From a virus: a DNA stretch of 35,784 nucleotides. A program made the translations under genes and the position numbers. Each line of letters starts with the position of its first letter. The first letter of the stretch is position 1. The notes beneath the pieces are model-generated. The model did not search any database, was not told the origin of the DNA, and saw only the letters and a list, made by a program, of their open reading frames with translations. Shown here piece after piece: positions 28,102-35,475 of this stretch. The stretch lies in the IMG/VR virus record IMGVR_UViG_3300021957_005605, positions 1 through 35,784 of that record. The stretch is one strand, 5' to 3'.

Positions 28102-29043
28102 ATGTCACATCAAGTTGAAACTATGGCTTATGCCGGTGAAGTTCCTTGGCATGGATTAGGTGTTAAAGTTAATGATGATCTCACTGTAGATGAGATGATC
28201 GCGGCTGCTGGTCTCGATTGGACCGTTAGTAAGCAGCCTACTTTTTATCGCATTGGCGATGAAGAAATAGCGACAGGTAAGTATGCTCTTATCAGGGATA
28301 CAGATAAGCAGTTCCTGTCGAATGTCTCCGACGGGTGGGAGCCGTGTCAGAATGTTGATGCGTTTTCTATCTTTGAGGAGTTTGTAGAGCGCAATGAACT
28401 AGAAATGCATACAGCAGGTTCATTGAAGGACGGCAGAGTAGTCTGGGGTCTTGCAAAAATGAAAGATCAGTTTGCTTTGTTTAACGATGATGTGACGGAA
28501 CAGTATCTCCTCCTCGTCAATCCGCACACGTTCGGTAACGGCATTCACGTCCGCTCTACCCCTATTCGAGTTGTTTGTAATAACACTCTATCATTTGCTC
28601 TTGGTTCAGCATCTGATGTTAAATCAACTCAGAATCATCGTAAGATGTTTGACGTAGATCAAATGAAGCAAGCTATCGGACTTACTCGTGAGAAGCTTGC
28701 TCAGTATGAGACTATGGCTTCATTTCTTGCTAGTAAGCAGTTTAGTGAAGAAAAGTTTAAAGAGTATCTTAACGTTGTATTTCCTAATTTCTCTAAGAAA
28801 GAAGGAGCTGAGTTAAATCTTTCTCGTAATGCTAATCGTGCATTAGAGATTGTAGACACTCAACCTGGTGCAGAATTTGGACGAGGCACTTGGTGGCAAG
28901 CTTTTAATTCAGTTACTTACTTGACTGATCATGAGCTTGGTCGTAGTCAAGATTCTCGGTTGAACTCTGCTTGGTTAGGAGTTAATAAAGATCGTAAGAA
29001 TATGGCTTTAGAAAAGGCTGTTGAGTTTGCAGAAGCAGCATAA
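28102..29043 (+). CDS. DUF932 phage/plasmid-like protein
   Basis: The 313-residue protein shows the DUF932 (TIGR03299) pattern: MAYAGEVPWHGLG near the start, SDGWEPCQN, VWGLAKM, LLLVNPHTFGNGIHVRSTPIRVVCNNTL in two blocks, and WWQAFNSVTYLTDHELG near the end. The family is common in phages and plasmids and its role is unresolved; links to recombination or DNA-binding have been proposed. TGAGGAGAATTAAAT precedes the ATG. The region 28300-28570 is noticeably GC-richer than the rest of the gene. Confidence 0.88.
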   Translation: MSHQVETMAYAGEVPWHGLGVKVNDDLTVDEMIAAAGLDWTVSKQPTFYRIGDEEIATGKYALIRDTDKQFLSNVSDGWEPCQNVDAFSIFEEFVERNELEMHTAGSLKDGRVVWGLAKMKDQFALFNDDVTEQYLLLVNPHTFGNGIHVRSTPIRVVCNNTLSFALGSASDVKSTQNHRKMFDVDQMKQAIGLTREKLAQYETMASFLASKQFSEEKFKEYLNVVFPNFSKKEGAELNLSRNANRALEIVDTQPGAEFGRGTWWQAFNSVTYLTDHELGRSQDSRLNSAWLGVNKDRKNMALEKAVEFAEAA

Positions 29044-30535
29044 AATAAACAACATTGTTGTAGTAGGGGGCGGTAGTGCTGGTTGGCTTACCGCTCTTAC
29101 TGTTCATGCATATCAACCTGATAAAAATATAGTATTAATCGAAAGCGATGATATTGGTATATTAGGTGCAGGTGAAGGAACTATTCCTCATTTCACAGAA
29201 GCAATGCTTAATATTTTAAATATTGATTTTACTGATTTAATTAATAACACAAACGGTACAGTAAAAAATTCTATTAAATTTACAGGTTGGAATAAATCTA
29301 ATATAGATTTTCACCACACGTTTAATGCATTTGGCCCTCTATCTTATAATTCTTATAATGATAAACAAGATCAAACTTCTTTATTAATATCTCATCTATA
29401 TGCTAATAATGATAATATTATTAATAAAGAAGCCATATCTTCACTAAGTGAAGAAACTAAAGTTCCTATTCTCAAAGATAATCTAGAAAGATTAGCACCA
29501 TTTGCTGTTCATTTTGACGCTCAGTTGTTAGCAAAATATTTACGTACACTAGCTATAGAAAGAGGTGTAACTAGAGTAGAAGGAATTATTGCATCGTATG
29601 ATGAGGATAATTCTGGTGATATTACTAATGTAATATTAAAAGATGGTAAAAATATACCATGTGATTTTATATTTGATTGTTCTGGTTTGCATAGACAAAT
29701 AATTGGTAAGCATTATAACAGTGAATGGATTTCTTATAAGGACAGCTTACCAGTAAATAGAGCATTACCATTCTTTATTAAAACTGATAATGATCATAAT
29801 CTTCATCCATACACTGAAGCTATTGCAATGAAGTATGGCTGGGTTTGGAAAATTCCTGTACAAGGTAGATATGGTTGTGGTTATGTTTTTGATTCAAATT
29901 ATTTAACTGATGATCAAGCATTACAAGAAGTAAAAGAATTATTTGGAGAAGATATTACTTCGCCTAGACAATTTTCTTTTGAGGCAGGTAGATATAAAGA
30001 GGTGTGGAAAAATAATTGTATAGCTATAGGACTATCACAAGGCTTTATTGAACCGTTAGAAGCCACATCAATATATGTTTCTTGTGTTTCGTTAATTACC
30101 GCACTATCAAACTTCTATAAATTAGAAAAGAGAGATCAACTTTTTATAGATGAATACAATAATATATTTGCAAAAAGAATGCAAGAAATATTAGATTTTA
30201 TCTATTTTCATTACATAACAGATAGAACTGATACTGATTTTTGGAAACACTTTACTATTAGAAATAAAGTTCCTGACTCATTAAAAGAAAAATTATCAAC
30301 ATGGCAAAAAAGATTACCAGTTGAATCTGATTTAAATCATAAAGCAATTTTTGGATTACATAGTTGGTTAATGATTGGTACGGGTAATAATTTTATAAAC
30401 AAAGACCGTTACCAACAAGAAATATTTGACTATAATAACTTTAATATCAATATCGAAGAGTATAATAAAAGAAAAGAACGTGCTGTTAATGATAGCATAT
30501 TACACAAAGATTTTTTAAATATATTAAAAAAGTAG
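29021..30535 (+). CDS. Flavin-dependent halogenase (tryptophan halogenase family, VirX1-like)
   Basis: The 504-residue protein has the FAD loop VVVGGGSAGW (13-22), GAGEGTIPHF (49-58), TVKNSIKFTGW with the likely catalytic lysine (K82 or K86) and the halogenase signature WVWKIP (274-279). FIEPLEATSIY with E347 then matches the catalytic glutamate of PrnA. Such enzymes halogenate aromatic substrates with FADH2, oxygen and halide; a cyanophage member (VirX1) is known to iodinate varied substrates. It is very AT-rich and overlaps DUF932 by 23 bases. No ATG is available: TTG 29021 or 29027 must start it. Confidence 0.92.
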   Translation: MSLQKQHKINNIVVVGGGSAGWLTALTVHAYQPDKNIVLIESDDIGILGAGEGTIPHFTEAMLNILNIDFTDLINNTNGTVKNSIKFTGWNKSNIDFHHTFNAFGPLSYNSYNDKQDQTSLLISHLYANNDNIINKEAISSLSEETKVPILKDNLERLAPFAVHFDAQLLAKYLRTLAIERGVTRVEGIIASYDEDNSGDITNVILKDGKNIPCDFIFDCSGLHRQIIGKHYNSEWISYKDSLPVNRALPFFIKTDNDHNLHPYTEAIAMKYGWVWKIPVQGRYGCGYVFDSNYLTDDQALQEVKELFGEDITSPRQFSFEAGRYKEVWKNNCIAIGLSQGFIEPLEATSIYVSCVSLITALSNFYKLEKRDQLFIDEYNNIFAKRMQEILDFIYFHYITDRTDTDFWKHFTIRNKVPDSLKEKLSTWQKRLPVESDLNHKAIFGLHSWLMIGTGNNFINKDRYQQEIFDYNNFNINIEEYNKRKERAVNDSILHKDFLNILKK

Positions 30536-30564
30536 TTGCCTTTTATTTCATTTGTTCCTATAAT
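30536..30564 (+). promoter_or_regulatory. Early sigma70-type promoter
   Basis: TTGCCT (30536-30541) lies directly after the halogenase stop, followed by 17 bases and a perfect TATAAT (30559-30564). ATAAGGATTTATT and ATG 30593 follow. Confidence 0.85.
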
Positions 30565-30592
30565 ATGGTATAAAATGAAATAAGGATTTATT

Positions 30593-31162
30593 ATGAATAA
30601 TGTGATATTAACAGATGCCGATGGCGTACTTCTTAACTGGGAGTACGCCTTCGATTGTTGGATGGAAGAGAAAGGTTATACACCTTTAACTCGAGACATC
30701 TATGATGTAAATTCTCGATATGGATTAGATAAAGAAGAAAAAGATTTACTAGTGAGGTCTTTTAACGAGTCAGCTGCAATTGGCTTTCTTCCTCCTCTAC
30801 GTGATGCTATTCATTATGTGCGTAAGCTACATGAAGAGCATGGTTATATTTTTCGAGTAATTACATCGCTTAGTCTCAATAAGCATGCTGGACGTCTTCG
30901 TCAGAAGAACTTATTTAAGTTGTTTGGTACTGCTATTGATGACGTTCTGTGCTTGGATACAGGTGCAGATAAAGACGAAGCTTTAGCACCTTATAAAGAT
31001 TCAGGTATGATTTGGATCGAAGATAAGCCTGAGAATGCTGATCTTGGTGCTGAGCTTGGTCTTACATCTTATTTGATTGAACATAAACATAATATGAATC
31101 ATGATAACAATGATGTTACTATCGTAAAGAACTGGAAAGAGCTTTATGAGTTGATCTCCTAG
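30593..31162 (+). CDS. HAD-family phosphatase, 5'-nucleotidase-like
   Basis: The 189-residue protein has motif I ILTDADGVLLNWEYAF (5-20, D8 and D10), FRVITSLSLN with the motif II threonine/serine region, and GMIWIEDKPENADLGAELGL with the motif IV acids. It most resembles 5'(3')-deoxyribonucleotidase-type and related phage HADs. It could recycle nucleotides or act on sugar phosphates. It has its own promoter, and its stop codon lies inside the following terminator stem. Confidence 0.83.
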   Translation: MNNVILTDADGVLLNWEYAFDCWMEEKGYTPLTRDIYDVNSRYGLDKEEKDLLVRSFNESAAIGFLPPLRDAIHYVRKLHEEHGYIFRVITSLSLNKHAGRLRQKNLFKLFGTAIDDVLCLDTGADKDEALAPYKDSGMIWIEDKPENADLGAELGLTSYLIEHKHNMNHDNNDVTIVKNWKELYELIS

Positions 31163-31189
31163 TATGGTAAAAATACCATACTTTTTATT
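31161..31189 (+). terminator. Intrinsic terminator
   Basis: AGTATGGTA (31161-31169) and TACCATACT (31174-31182) form a perfect 9-base stem with an AAAA loop, followed by TTTTATTTATTTTTT. The stem starts within the TAG stop of the HAD gene and insulates the tmRNA from upstream transcription. Confidence 0.87.
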
Positions 31190-31240
31190 TATTTTTTAGT
31201 TTCAGGGAAAAAATAAACCTATACTACTAAATAAAATTGT

Positions 31241-31498
31241 TAACGTTGAAGCAACGTAGACGTATTCTGGACCTGGGGGCGGTACCCAGCAGCTCCACCA
31301 AGTGTACATTTAATGAGTGTATAGTTGATGGGGCTGAAATAGGATCGACAGGTGCGAAAGTGAAGTGGAGTTAACCGGATGACTGCGTTATTGGTCAACA
31401 ACTACAAATGCAAACGATAATTTTGCACCATCTGGTTATGCACTAGCTGCATAGGCACAGGGGGAGGCCACTGCCTAGCAACAGAAGTGTGGCGTTCA
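31241..31498 (+). ncRNA. ssrA: Circularly permuted two-piece tmRNA
   Basis: The acceptor piece comes first and ends CAGCTCC-ACCA at 31290-31300, after a T-arm CTGGG/CCCAG with loop GGCGGTA. After a 29-base spacer the coding piece begins GGGGCTG (31330-31336), which pairs with CAGCTCC to close the acceptor stem. The tag frame at 31410-31454 reads ANDNFAPSGYALAA then TAG, an alphaproteobacterial-type degradation tag ending ALAA. The order acceptor-spacer-coding is the permuted arrangement of alphaproteobacteria. Outer ends are estimates. It would rescue stalled ribosomes on phage or host mRNA. A weak TATACT at 31220-31225 may be its promoter. Confidence 0.93.
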
Positions 31499-31517
31499 AC
31501 TATAAGAGGAGATCATT

Positions 31518-31751
31518 ATGGAAGTTCTAAACAAAGTAAAATCATGGGCAGGTGCTCTAGCTGAGGTTGGTCTTAGCGTAGCAGCTCTTGCAATCATACT
31601 AGAAGTCCTAGGTATGGGTAACATGCCATTCATGCCAGAAGGTATGAGCGTAGTAGATAATGTTTCAGCTATGATATCAGGTCTAGGTTCACAAGGTGTG
31701 ATGGGTTTGATCGCTGTTTGGGTTCTATATGAAATCTGGAATCGTAAATAA
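31518..31751 (+). CDS. Small membrane protein, holin-like
   Basis: The 77-residue protein has two membrane helices (about 13-32 and 56-72) joined by a short loop with GNMPFMPEGMS, and ends in NRK. Size, topology and the nearby SleB-type hydrolase suit a class II holin, but similar proteins in marine phages have no proven role. AGAGGAGATCATT is a strong ribosome-binding site. It follows the tmRNA directly, perhaps on the same transcript. Confidence 0.72.
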   Translation: MEVLNKVKSWAGALAEVGLSVAALAIILEVLGMGNMPFMPEGMSVVDNVSAMISGLGSQGVMGLIAVWVLYEIWNRK

Positions 31752-31767
31752 TAAGAAAGAACGATAA

Positions 31768-32142
31768 ATGAAAGTTTTAACTACAGCTGCAGTTGCAGCT
31801 ACTTTTTTAACTACTGCAGCTTATGCTGTAGACCTGGGTAACGGATTGACTGTAGGTGGTGAGCTGGATGCTCATTGGGCAGTTGATGCTGAAGCACTGT
31901 CAATGACATTAACACCTGAAATTGGTTATAATGCATGGGGTAATGATTTTACTGCGTCTACAGATTTGGATGTATACAAAAATGAAGATGTAGTTATTGG
32001 TGATGCATTTGACTCACTAGTAGTTGACTTCAAAGTGACACGTCCATGGATGTCAAATATTGAATTGTATGGGGAAACTTCTTGGGATTTCGATGCTGAA
32101 GAGCGTGGAGAGATTTCAGTAGGTGCAACATTCTCATTTTAA
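31768..32142 (+). CDS. Outer-membrane beta-barrel (porin-like) protein
   Basis: The 124-residue protein has a signal peptide (cleavage after AYA, residue 20). The mature part of about 104 residues alternates hydrophobic and polar residues (LTVGGELDAHWAVDAEALSMTL, in strands) and ends GATFSF, with the C-terminal phenylalanine that marks outer-membrane proteins for BAM insertion. It is about the size of a six- to eight-strand barrel. It may block superinfection or alter permeability. GAAAGAACG before the ATG is a weak ribosome-binding site; a terminator follows. Confidence 0.85.
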   Translation: MKVLTTAAVAATFLTTAAYAVDLGNGLTVGGELDAHWAVDAEALSMTLTPEIGYNAWGNDFTASTDLDVYKNEDVVIGDAFDSLVVDFKVTRPWMSNIELYGETSWDFDAEERGEISVGATFSF

Positions 32143-32160
32143 TTTATAGATAAACAAATG

Positions 32161-32187
32161 AAAAGGGGCTCAGGCCCCTTTTTTTGT
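32161..32187 (+). terminator. Intrinsic terminator
   Basis: AAAAGGGGC (32161-32169), loop TCAG, GCCCCTTTT (32174-32182), then more T residues. The 9-base stem and T-run are an ideal rho-independent terminator ending the tmRNA-holin-porin unit. Confidence 0.95.
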
Positions 32188-32196
32188 ATAAAACAG

Positions 32197-32225
32197 TTGC
32201 CTTCTGTTGTGAATTATATTATTAT
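32197..32225 (+). promoter_or_regulatory. Early sigma70-type promoter
   Basis: AAAACAG leads to TTGCCT (32197-32202), 17 bases and TATTAT (32220-32225), 10 bases after the terminator. GCAGGAGAG and ATG 32251 follow. Confidence 0.83.
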
Positions 32226-32250
32226 AATATAACGAGCAGGAGAGAAAAAA

Positions 32251-32772
32251 ATGAAATACTTGGTAAAAGTACTTTCAGCTATTTTAATAGCTGTGTCATC
32301 TACTTTTTTATTTGCAACTACTAATATTGTATTAGCAGATGCTGAAAAAAGAGGGATGGATAAAAATGAAATAGAGTGTCTTGCACTTAATATCTATTTC
32401 GAAACTAGCGCAGTATCTTTAGCAGACGCAATTGCAGTTTCAGATGTTGTAATGAATAGAATCAACTCAACACGTTACCCTGATACTGTTTGTGAAGTAG
32501 TGAAGCAAGGGCATAAACATCCTAACGGTGCAATGAAGAGACATCAATGTCAGTTTAGTTGGTATTGTGATGGTAAATCCGATACACCAAATAATTATGA
32601 AGCTTGGGAAAGATCTAGAACAGTAGCTTATGATATGTATATAAACAAAACATATATTGGTATTACTGAAGGCTCTACCCATTATCATGCTAACTATGTT
32701 TCACCAGCTTGGGCTAAGCAATTACAAAGAATTACTCGAGTAGGTTCTCATATCTTTTATAGGCAGAATTAA
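32251..32772 (+). CDS. SleB/CwlJ-type cell-wall hydrolase (endolysin candidate)
   Basis: The 173-residue protein has an N-terminal signal or anchor helix (about 8-29). The Hydrolase_2 (PF07486) core follows: ECLALNIYFETSA with the catalytic Glu51, DVVMNRINSTRYPDTVCEV, CQFSWYCDG, ITEGSTHYHANYVSPAW and HIFYRQN. The family cleaves peptidoglycan glycan strands and serves as endolysin in many marine phages. The export signal suggests a secreted or signal-arrest-release lysin. It overlaps the next gene by one base (TAATG). Confidence 0.9.
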   Translation: MKYLVKVLSAILIAVSSTFLFATTNIVLADAEKRGMDKNEIECLALNIYFETSAVSLADAIAVSDVVMNRINSTRYPDTVCEVVKQGHKHPNGAMKRHQCQFSWYCDGKSDTPNNYEAWERSRTVAYDMYINKTYIGITEGSTHYHANYVSPAWAKQLQRITRVGSHIFYRQN

Positions 32773-33551
32773 TGAAGTATGTTTTAGTGACTGGAGGATT
32801 TGATCCTCTGCATTCTGGTCATATTGAATATTTTAAAGCAGCGAAAAATCTAGGACATAAACTTATTGTAGGTTTAAACTCAGATGAATGGTTAACAAGA
32901 AAAAAAGGTAAACCTTTCTTGCCGTTTGAAGAAAGAGCAGCTATAATAAAAGAATTACAGATGGTTGATGAAGTCATCAAGTTCATTGATAAAGATGATA
33001 CAGCTTGTAATGCTATCTATAAAGCTCTAACTATAGCAGGAAGTCATAATGATGTTATTTTTGCTAATGGTGGAGATAGAGAAAATAATAATACACCTGA
33101 ATATAAATTATACAAAAATACATACGGTTTGAAATTTGCTTGGGGTGTTGGTGGTAACGATAAAATTAATTCGTCTAGCTGGATTTTAGATGAATGGAAA
33201 ACTCAAAAGACTGAGCGTGATTGGGGTTACTGGAGAGTATTAGACGATAAGCAACCTGATGTAGGTATTAAAGTAAAAGAATTAGTTATTGAACCAGGTT
33301 GTAACTTAAGTGATCAAAAGCATTACAGTCGTTCAGAGCACTGGTATATTCTTGAAGGCGATTTACAAATCGATTTAGAATATCCAAATGGGGAATGGCA
33401 AATACAGATGTTATCTCAACATACTACATTTGTAATACCTCAAGGCACATGGCATAAAACAACTAATATAGGTAAAACAAAAGCTCACATTCTCGAAGTT
33501 CAATATGGAGAGAAATGTGTAGAGGAGGATATAGAGCGTAGAAATGGTTGA
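32772..33551 (+). CDS. Nucleotidyltransferase-cupin fusion (sugar-nucleotide enzyme)
   Basis: The 259-residue protein has two domains. Residues 1-140 are a cytidylyl/adenylyltransferase with VTGGFDPLHSGHIEYF (HxGH at 14-17), IVGLNSDEWL and a late NSSSWI motif, like HldE- or TagD-type enzymes. Residues 150-255 are a mannose-6-phosphate isomerase type II cupin with DWGYWRVL, YSRSEHWYILEGDL and FVIPQGTWHKTTN. Together they suggest activation and isomerisation of a sugar phosphate for surface glycans. The substrate cannot be read from sequence. It lies between the lysin and gp33. Confidence 0.87.
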   Translation: MKYVLVTGGFDPLHSGHIEYFKAAKNLGHKLIVGLNSDEWLTRKKGKPFLPFEERAAIIKELQMVDEVIKFIDKDDTACNAIYKALTIAGSHNDVIFANGGDRENNNTPEYKLYKNTYGLKFAWGVGGNDKINSSSWILDEWKTQKTERDWGYWRVLDDKQPDVGIKVKELVIEPGCNLSDQKHYSRSEHWYILEGDLQIDLEYPNGEWQIQMLSQHTTFVIPQGTWHKTTNIGKTKAHILEVQYGEKCVEEDIERRNG

Positions 33552-33768
33552 AATAATGAACACACAAGCTTTTTCAATGAAAATTGAACAAGTTGTTAAA
33601 GATAAAAGAATAGGTTATTTCGATGCTGTATTATGGTATTGTGAGCAAAACGAAATAGAAATTGAAACAGGTGCTAAACTAATTAACACTATTATAAAGA
33701 AAAAGATAGAAGCAGAAGCTTCTGATGCTAATCTACTAAAAGAAAAGTCAGCTAAGTTGCCTGTATAA
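33544..33768 (+). CDS. 33: Late-transcription coactivator gp33
   Basis: The 74-residue protein matches the T4-type gp33 of marine phages: AFSMKIEQVVKDKRIGYFDAV then WYCEQNEIE, KKKIEAEA and a C-terminal KLPV like the clamp-binding tail. In T4, gp33 joins the RNA polymerase flap to the sliding clamp at late promoters. Its place before 59 and 32 is the classical order. ATG 33544 is chosen; ATG 33556 is an alternative. Confidence 0.85.
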   Translation: MVEIMNTQAFSMKIEQVVKDKRIGYFDAVLWYCEQNEIEIETGAKLINTIIKKKIEAEASDANLLKEKSAKLPV

Positions 33769-34382
33769 TGAATAATATATACGAAGGTCTGAATGCTTAT
33801 AAAACTTATCTAGCGATCAGAAACCACTTCAATACTGATTATGATTATTTTAAATATAAAGGAAAGTTGAAAGTATCAAATGACAGTTTCCTTAAAAGAC
33901 GTGACAAATTTTTCTTCGCTAAGCTGGAGCGAAATTATCGCAATAACGAGCTCGTCTATTTCTTTGTCGCTAATTTTCTTGATAATGATAGTAGTTGGTC
34001 TGGTTCTTTGGTTGGATCAGAGAGCGAAAAAAAATATTTAGAATGGCGTAAACGTATTGAAAGTTTGAAGTACATCTTTAAGACGGAGTGTGAAAAAATA
34101 CAAAATGAAATCGATTATAAAGATATTAACTTCGACGAGTTTTTTAGAGTTTTGGACTCCAATCATCCTCGTCTTCTTAATTGGCAACTTGGTAGCCATA
34201 TTAGTCTTGAGACATTTACTATCATGGATGGGATATTAAATTTCACAAAACAGTGGAACTCTCACCTAAAAGATGATATAATGTATTATACAGTTAGAGA
34301 TAAATCTAGCAAGTATAAACCTTTCTTACAAGTTGACCTACAAGCTTATAGAAAGATTATGAAGAATGTATTTACTAGCTAA
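33768..34382 (+). CDS. 59: Helicase loader gp59
   Basis: The 204-residue protein has the gp59 pattern: AYKTYLAIRNHFNTDYDYFKY, VSNDSFLKRRDKFFFAKL in separate helices, YFVANFLDN and a C-terminal YKPFLQVDLQAYRKI. In T4 it loads gp41 helicase onto gp32-coated forks. Length (T4: 217) and position between 33 and 32 agree. It is coupled to gp33 by TAATG. Confidence 0.93.
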   Translation: MNNIYEGLNAYKTYLAIRNHFNTDYDYFKYKGKLKVSNDSFLKRRDKFFFAKLERNYRNNELVYFFVANFLDNDSSWSGSLVGSESEKKYLEWRKRIESLKYIFKTECEKIQNEIDYKDINFDEFFRVLDSNHPRLLNWQLGSHISLETFTIMDGILNFTKQWNSHLKDDIMYYTVRDKSSKYKPFLQVDLQAYRKIMKNVFTS

Positions 34383-34444
34383 ATACTATTATATTATGAT
34401 TATTGTGGATAAGAAACTATACATCGCATATATGGAGAATACAT

Positions 34445-35344
34445 ATGACAAGTTCATTCGCAGAGCTTAAATCAGCTCGAAAGACTTCACTCGAAGCACT
34501 TATTTCAGAAACTAATAAACTAAACAGTAATGAAGGTACTGCACGTTCAGTAGATGATCGCTGGTGGAAACCTGAAGTAGATAAAGCAGGTAATGGCTAT
34601 GCTGTTATTCGTTTTCTACCTGCACCTGAAGGTGAAGATATGCCTTGGGTGCGTATCTTTAATCATGGTTTTCAAGGACCAGGTGGTTGGTATATTGAAG
34701 ACTCTTTAACCACTCTTAATAAAAAAGATCCTGTATCTGAACATAATTCTATGCTTTGGAATTCAGGTATTGAATCTAATAAAGATGTTGTACGTAAACA
34801 GAAACGTCGATTGAATTATTATGCTAACATTTATGTTGTAAAAGATCCTTCTAATCCAGCTAATGAAGGTAAAGTGTTTCTTTACAAGTTCGGAAAGAAA
34901 ATCTTTGACAAGCTTAATGAAGCAATGAACCCTGAGTTTGAAGATGAGTCACCAATGAATCCTTTTGATCTATGGGAAGGTGCTAACTTTAAGCTTAAAA
35001 TTCGTCAGGTAGAAGGGTATCGTAATTATGATAAGTCAGAGTTTGACTCATCATCCGCATTACTTGATGATGACGATACTATGGAAAAAGTATGGAAGTC
35101 AGAAAACTCTCTACAAGAGTTTCTAGATCCTAAAAACTTTAAGTCATATGATGAGCTTAAAGCTAAACTAAATCGCGTACTTGGTCTTGATGGATCATCT
35201 GGTAGTACAACTAAAGCAGATGAAATTGAAATCGAAAGTGCTCCAGCTCAAAAAGCTGCTCCTGCACCTTCATTCACATCTAAGACTGATGACGATGATG
35301 ACGACAGTATGTCTTTCTTTGAAAAGTTAGCTGCTGACGACTAA
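34445..35344 (+). CDS. 32: Single-stranded DNA-binding protein gp32
   Basis: The 299-residue protein has a basic N-terminal cooperativity region (KSARKTSLEALI). The OB-fold core follows, with WWKPEVDKAGNGYAVIRFLPAP, VRIFNHGFQGPGGWYIED, RKQKRRLNYYANIYVVKDP and FGKKIFDKL, and last an acidic tail (DDDDDDSMSFFEKLAADD) that recruits partners such as gp59. It coats ssDNA in replication and recombination. No four-ligand zinc site is visible, as in marine relatives. GGAG sets ATG 34445; the frame upstream to 34403 is not used. Confidence 0.96.
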   Translation: MTSSFAELKSARKTSLEALISETNKLNSNEGTARSVDDRWWKPEVDKAGNGYAVIRFLPAPEGEDMPWVRIFNHGFQGPGGWYIEDSLTTLNKKDPVSEHNSMLWNSGIESNKDVVRKQKRRLNYYANIYVVKDPSNPANEGKVFLYKFGKKIFDKLNEAMNPEFEDESPMNPFDLWEGANFKLKIRQVEGYRNYDKSEFDSSSALLDDDDTMEKVWKSENSLQEFLDPKNFKSYDELKAKLNRVLGLDGSSGSTTKADEIEIESAPAQKAAPAPSFTSKTDDDDDDSMSFFEKLAADD

Positions 35345-35349
35345 AAAAT

Positions 35350-35472
35350 CCTATGTATGGAAGTGGCCCTCTAACATAGGTCGGTAAAAGCACTGGTACC
35401 GGATAACCCAGTCGGTTGCTGCATACGTGAAATGCAGATAGAAAGAGGGGCACCTAGGAAGGCCCCTCTTTT
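35350..35472 (+). ncRNA. Structured RNA downstream of gp32
   Basis: Four stems follow the gp32 stop: CCTATGT/ACATAGG (35350-35380), ACTGG/CCAGT (35392-35412), CTGCAT/ATGCAG (35419-35437) and the terminator AAAGAGGGGC/GCCCCTCTTT (35442-35471). The loop of the first stem holds GTGGCCCTCT, which could pair with the AGAGGGGC arm of the terminator instead. The compact array looks like a 3'-derived small RNA or a switch-like terminator. I recognise no known family. Confidence 0.5.
35442..35472 (+). terminator. Intrinsic terminator after gp32
   Basis: A perfect 10-base stem, AAAGAGGGGC and GCCCCTCTTT, with a 10-base loop (ACCTAGGAAG) and a final T. It separates the gp32 operon from the convergent minus-strand gene and could act in both directions, though the T-run on the minus side is short. 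Confidence 0.88.
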
Positions 35473-35475
35473 GAT

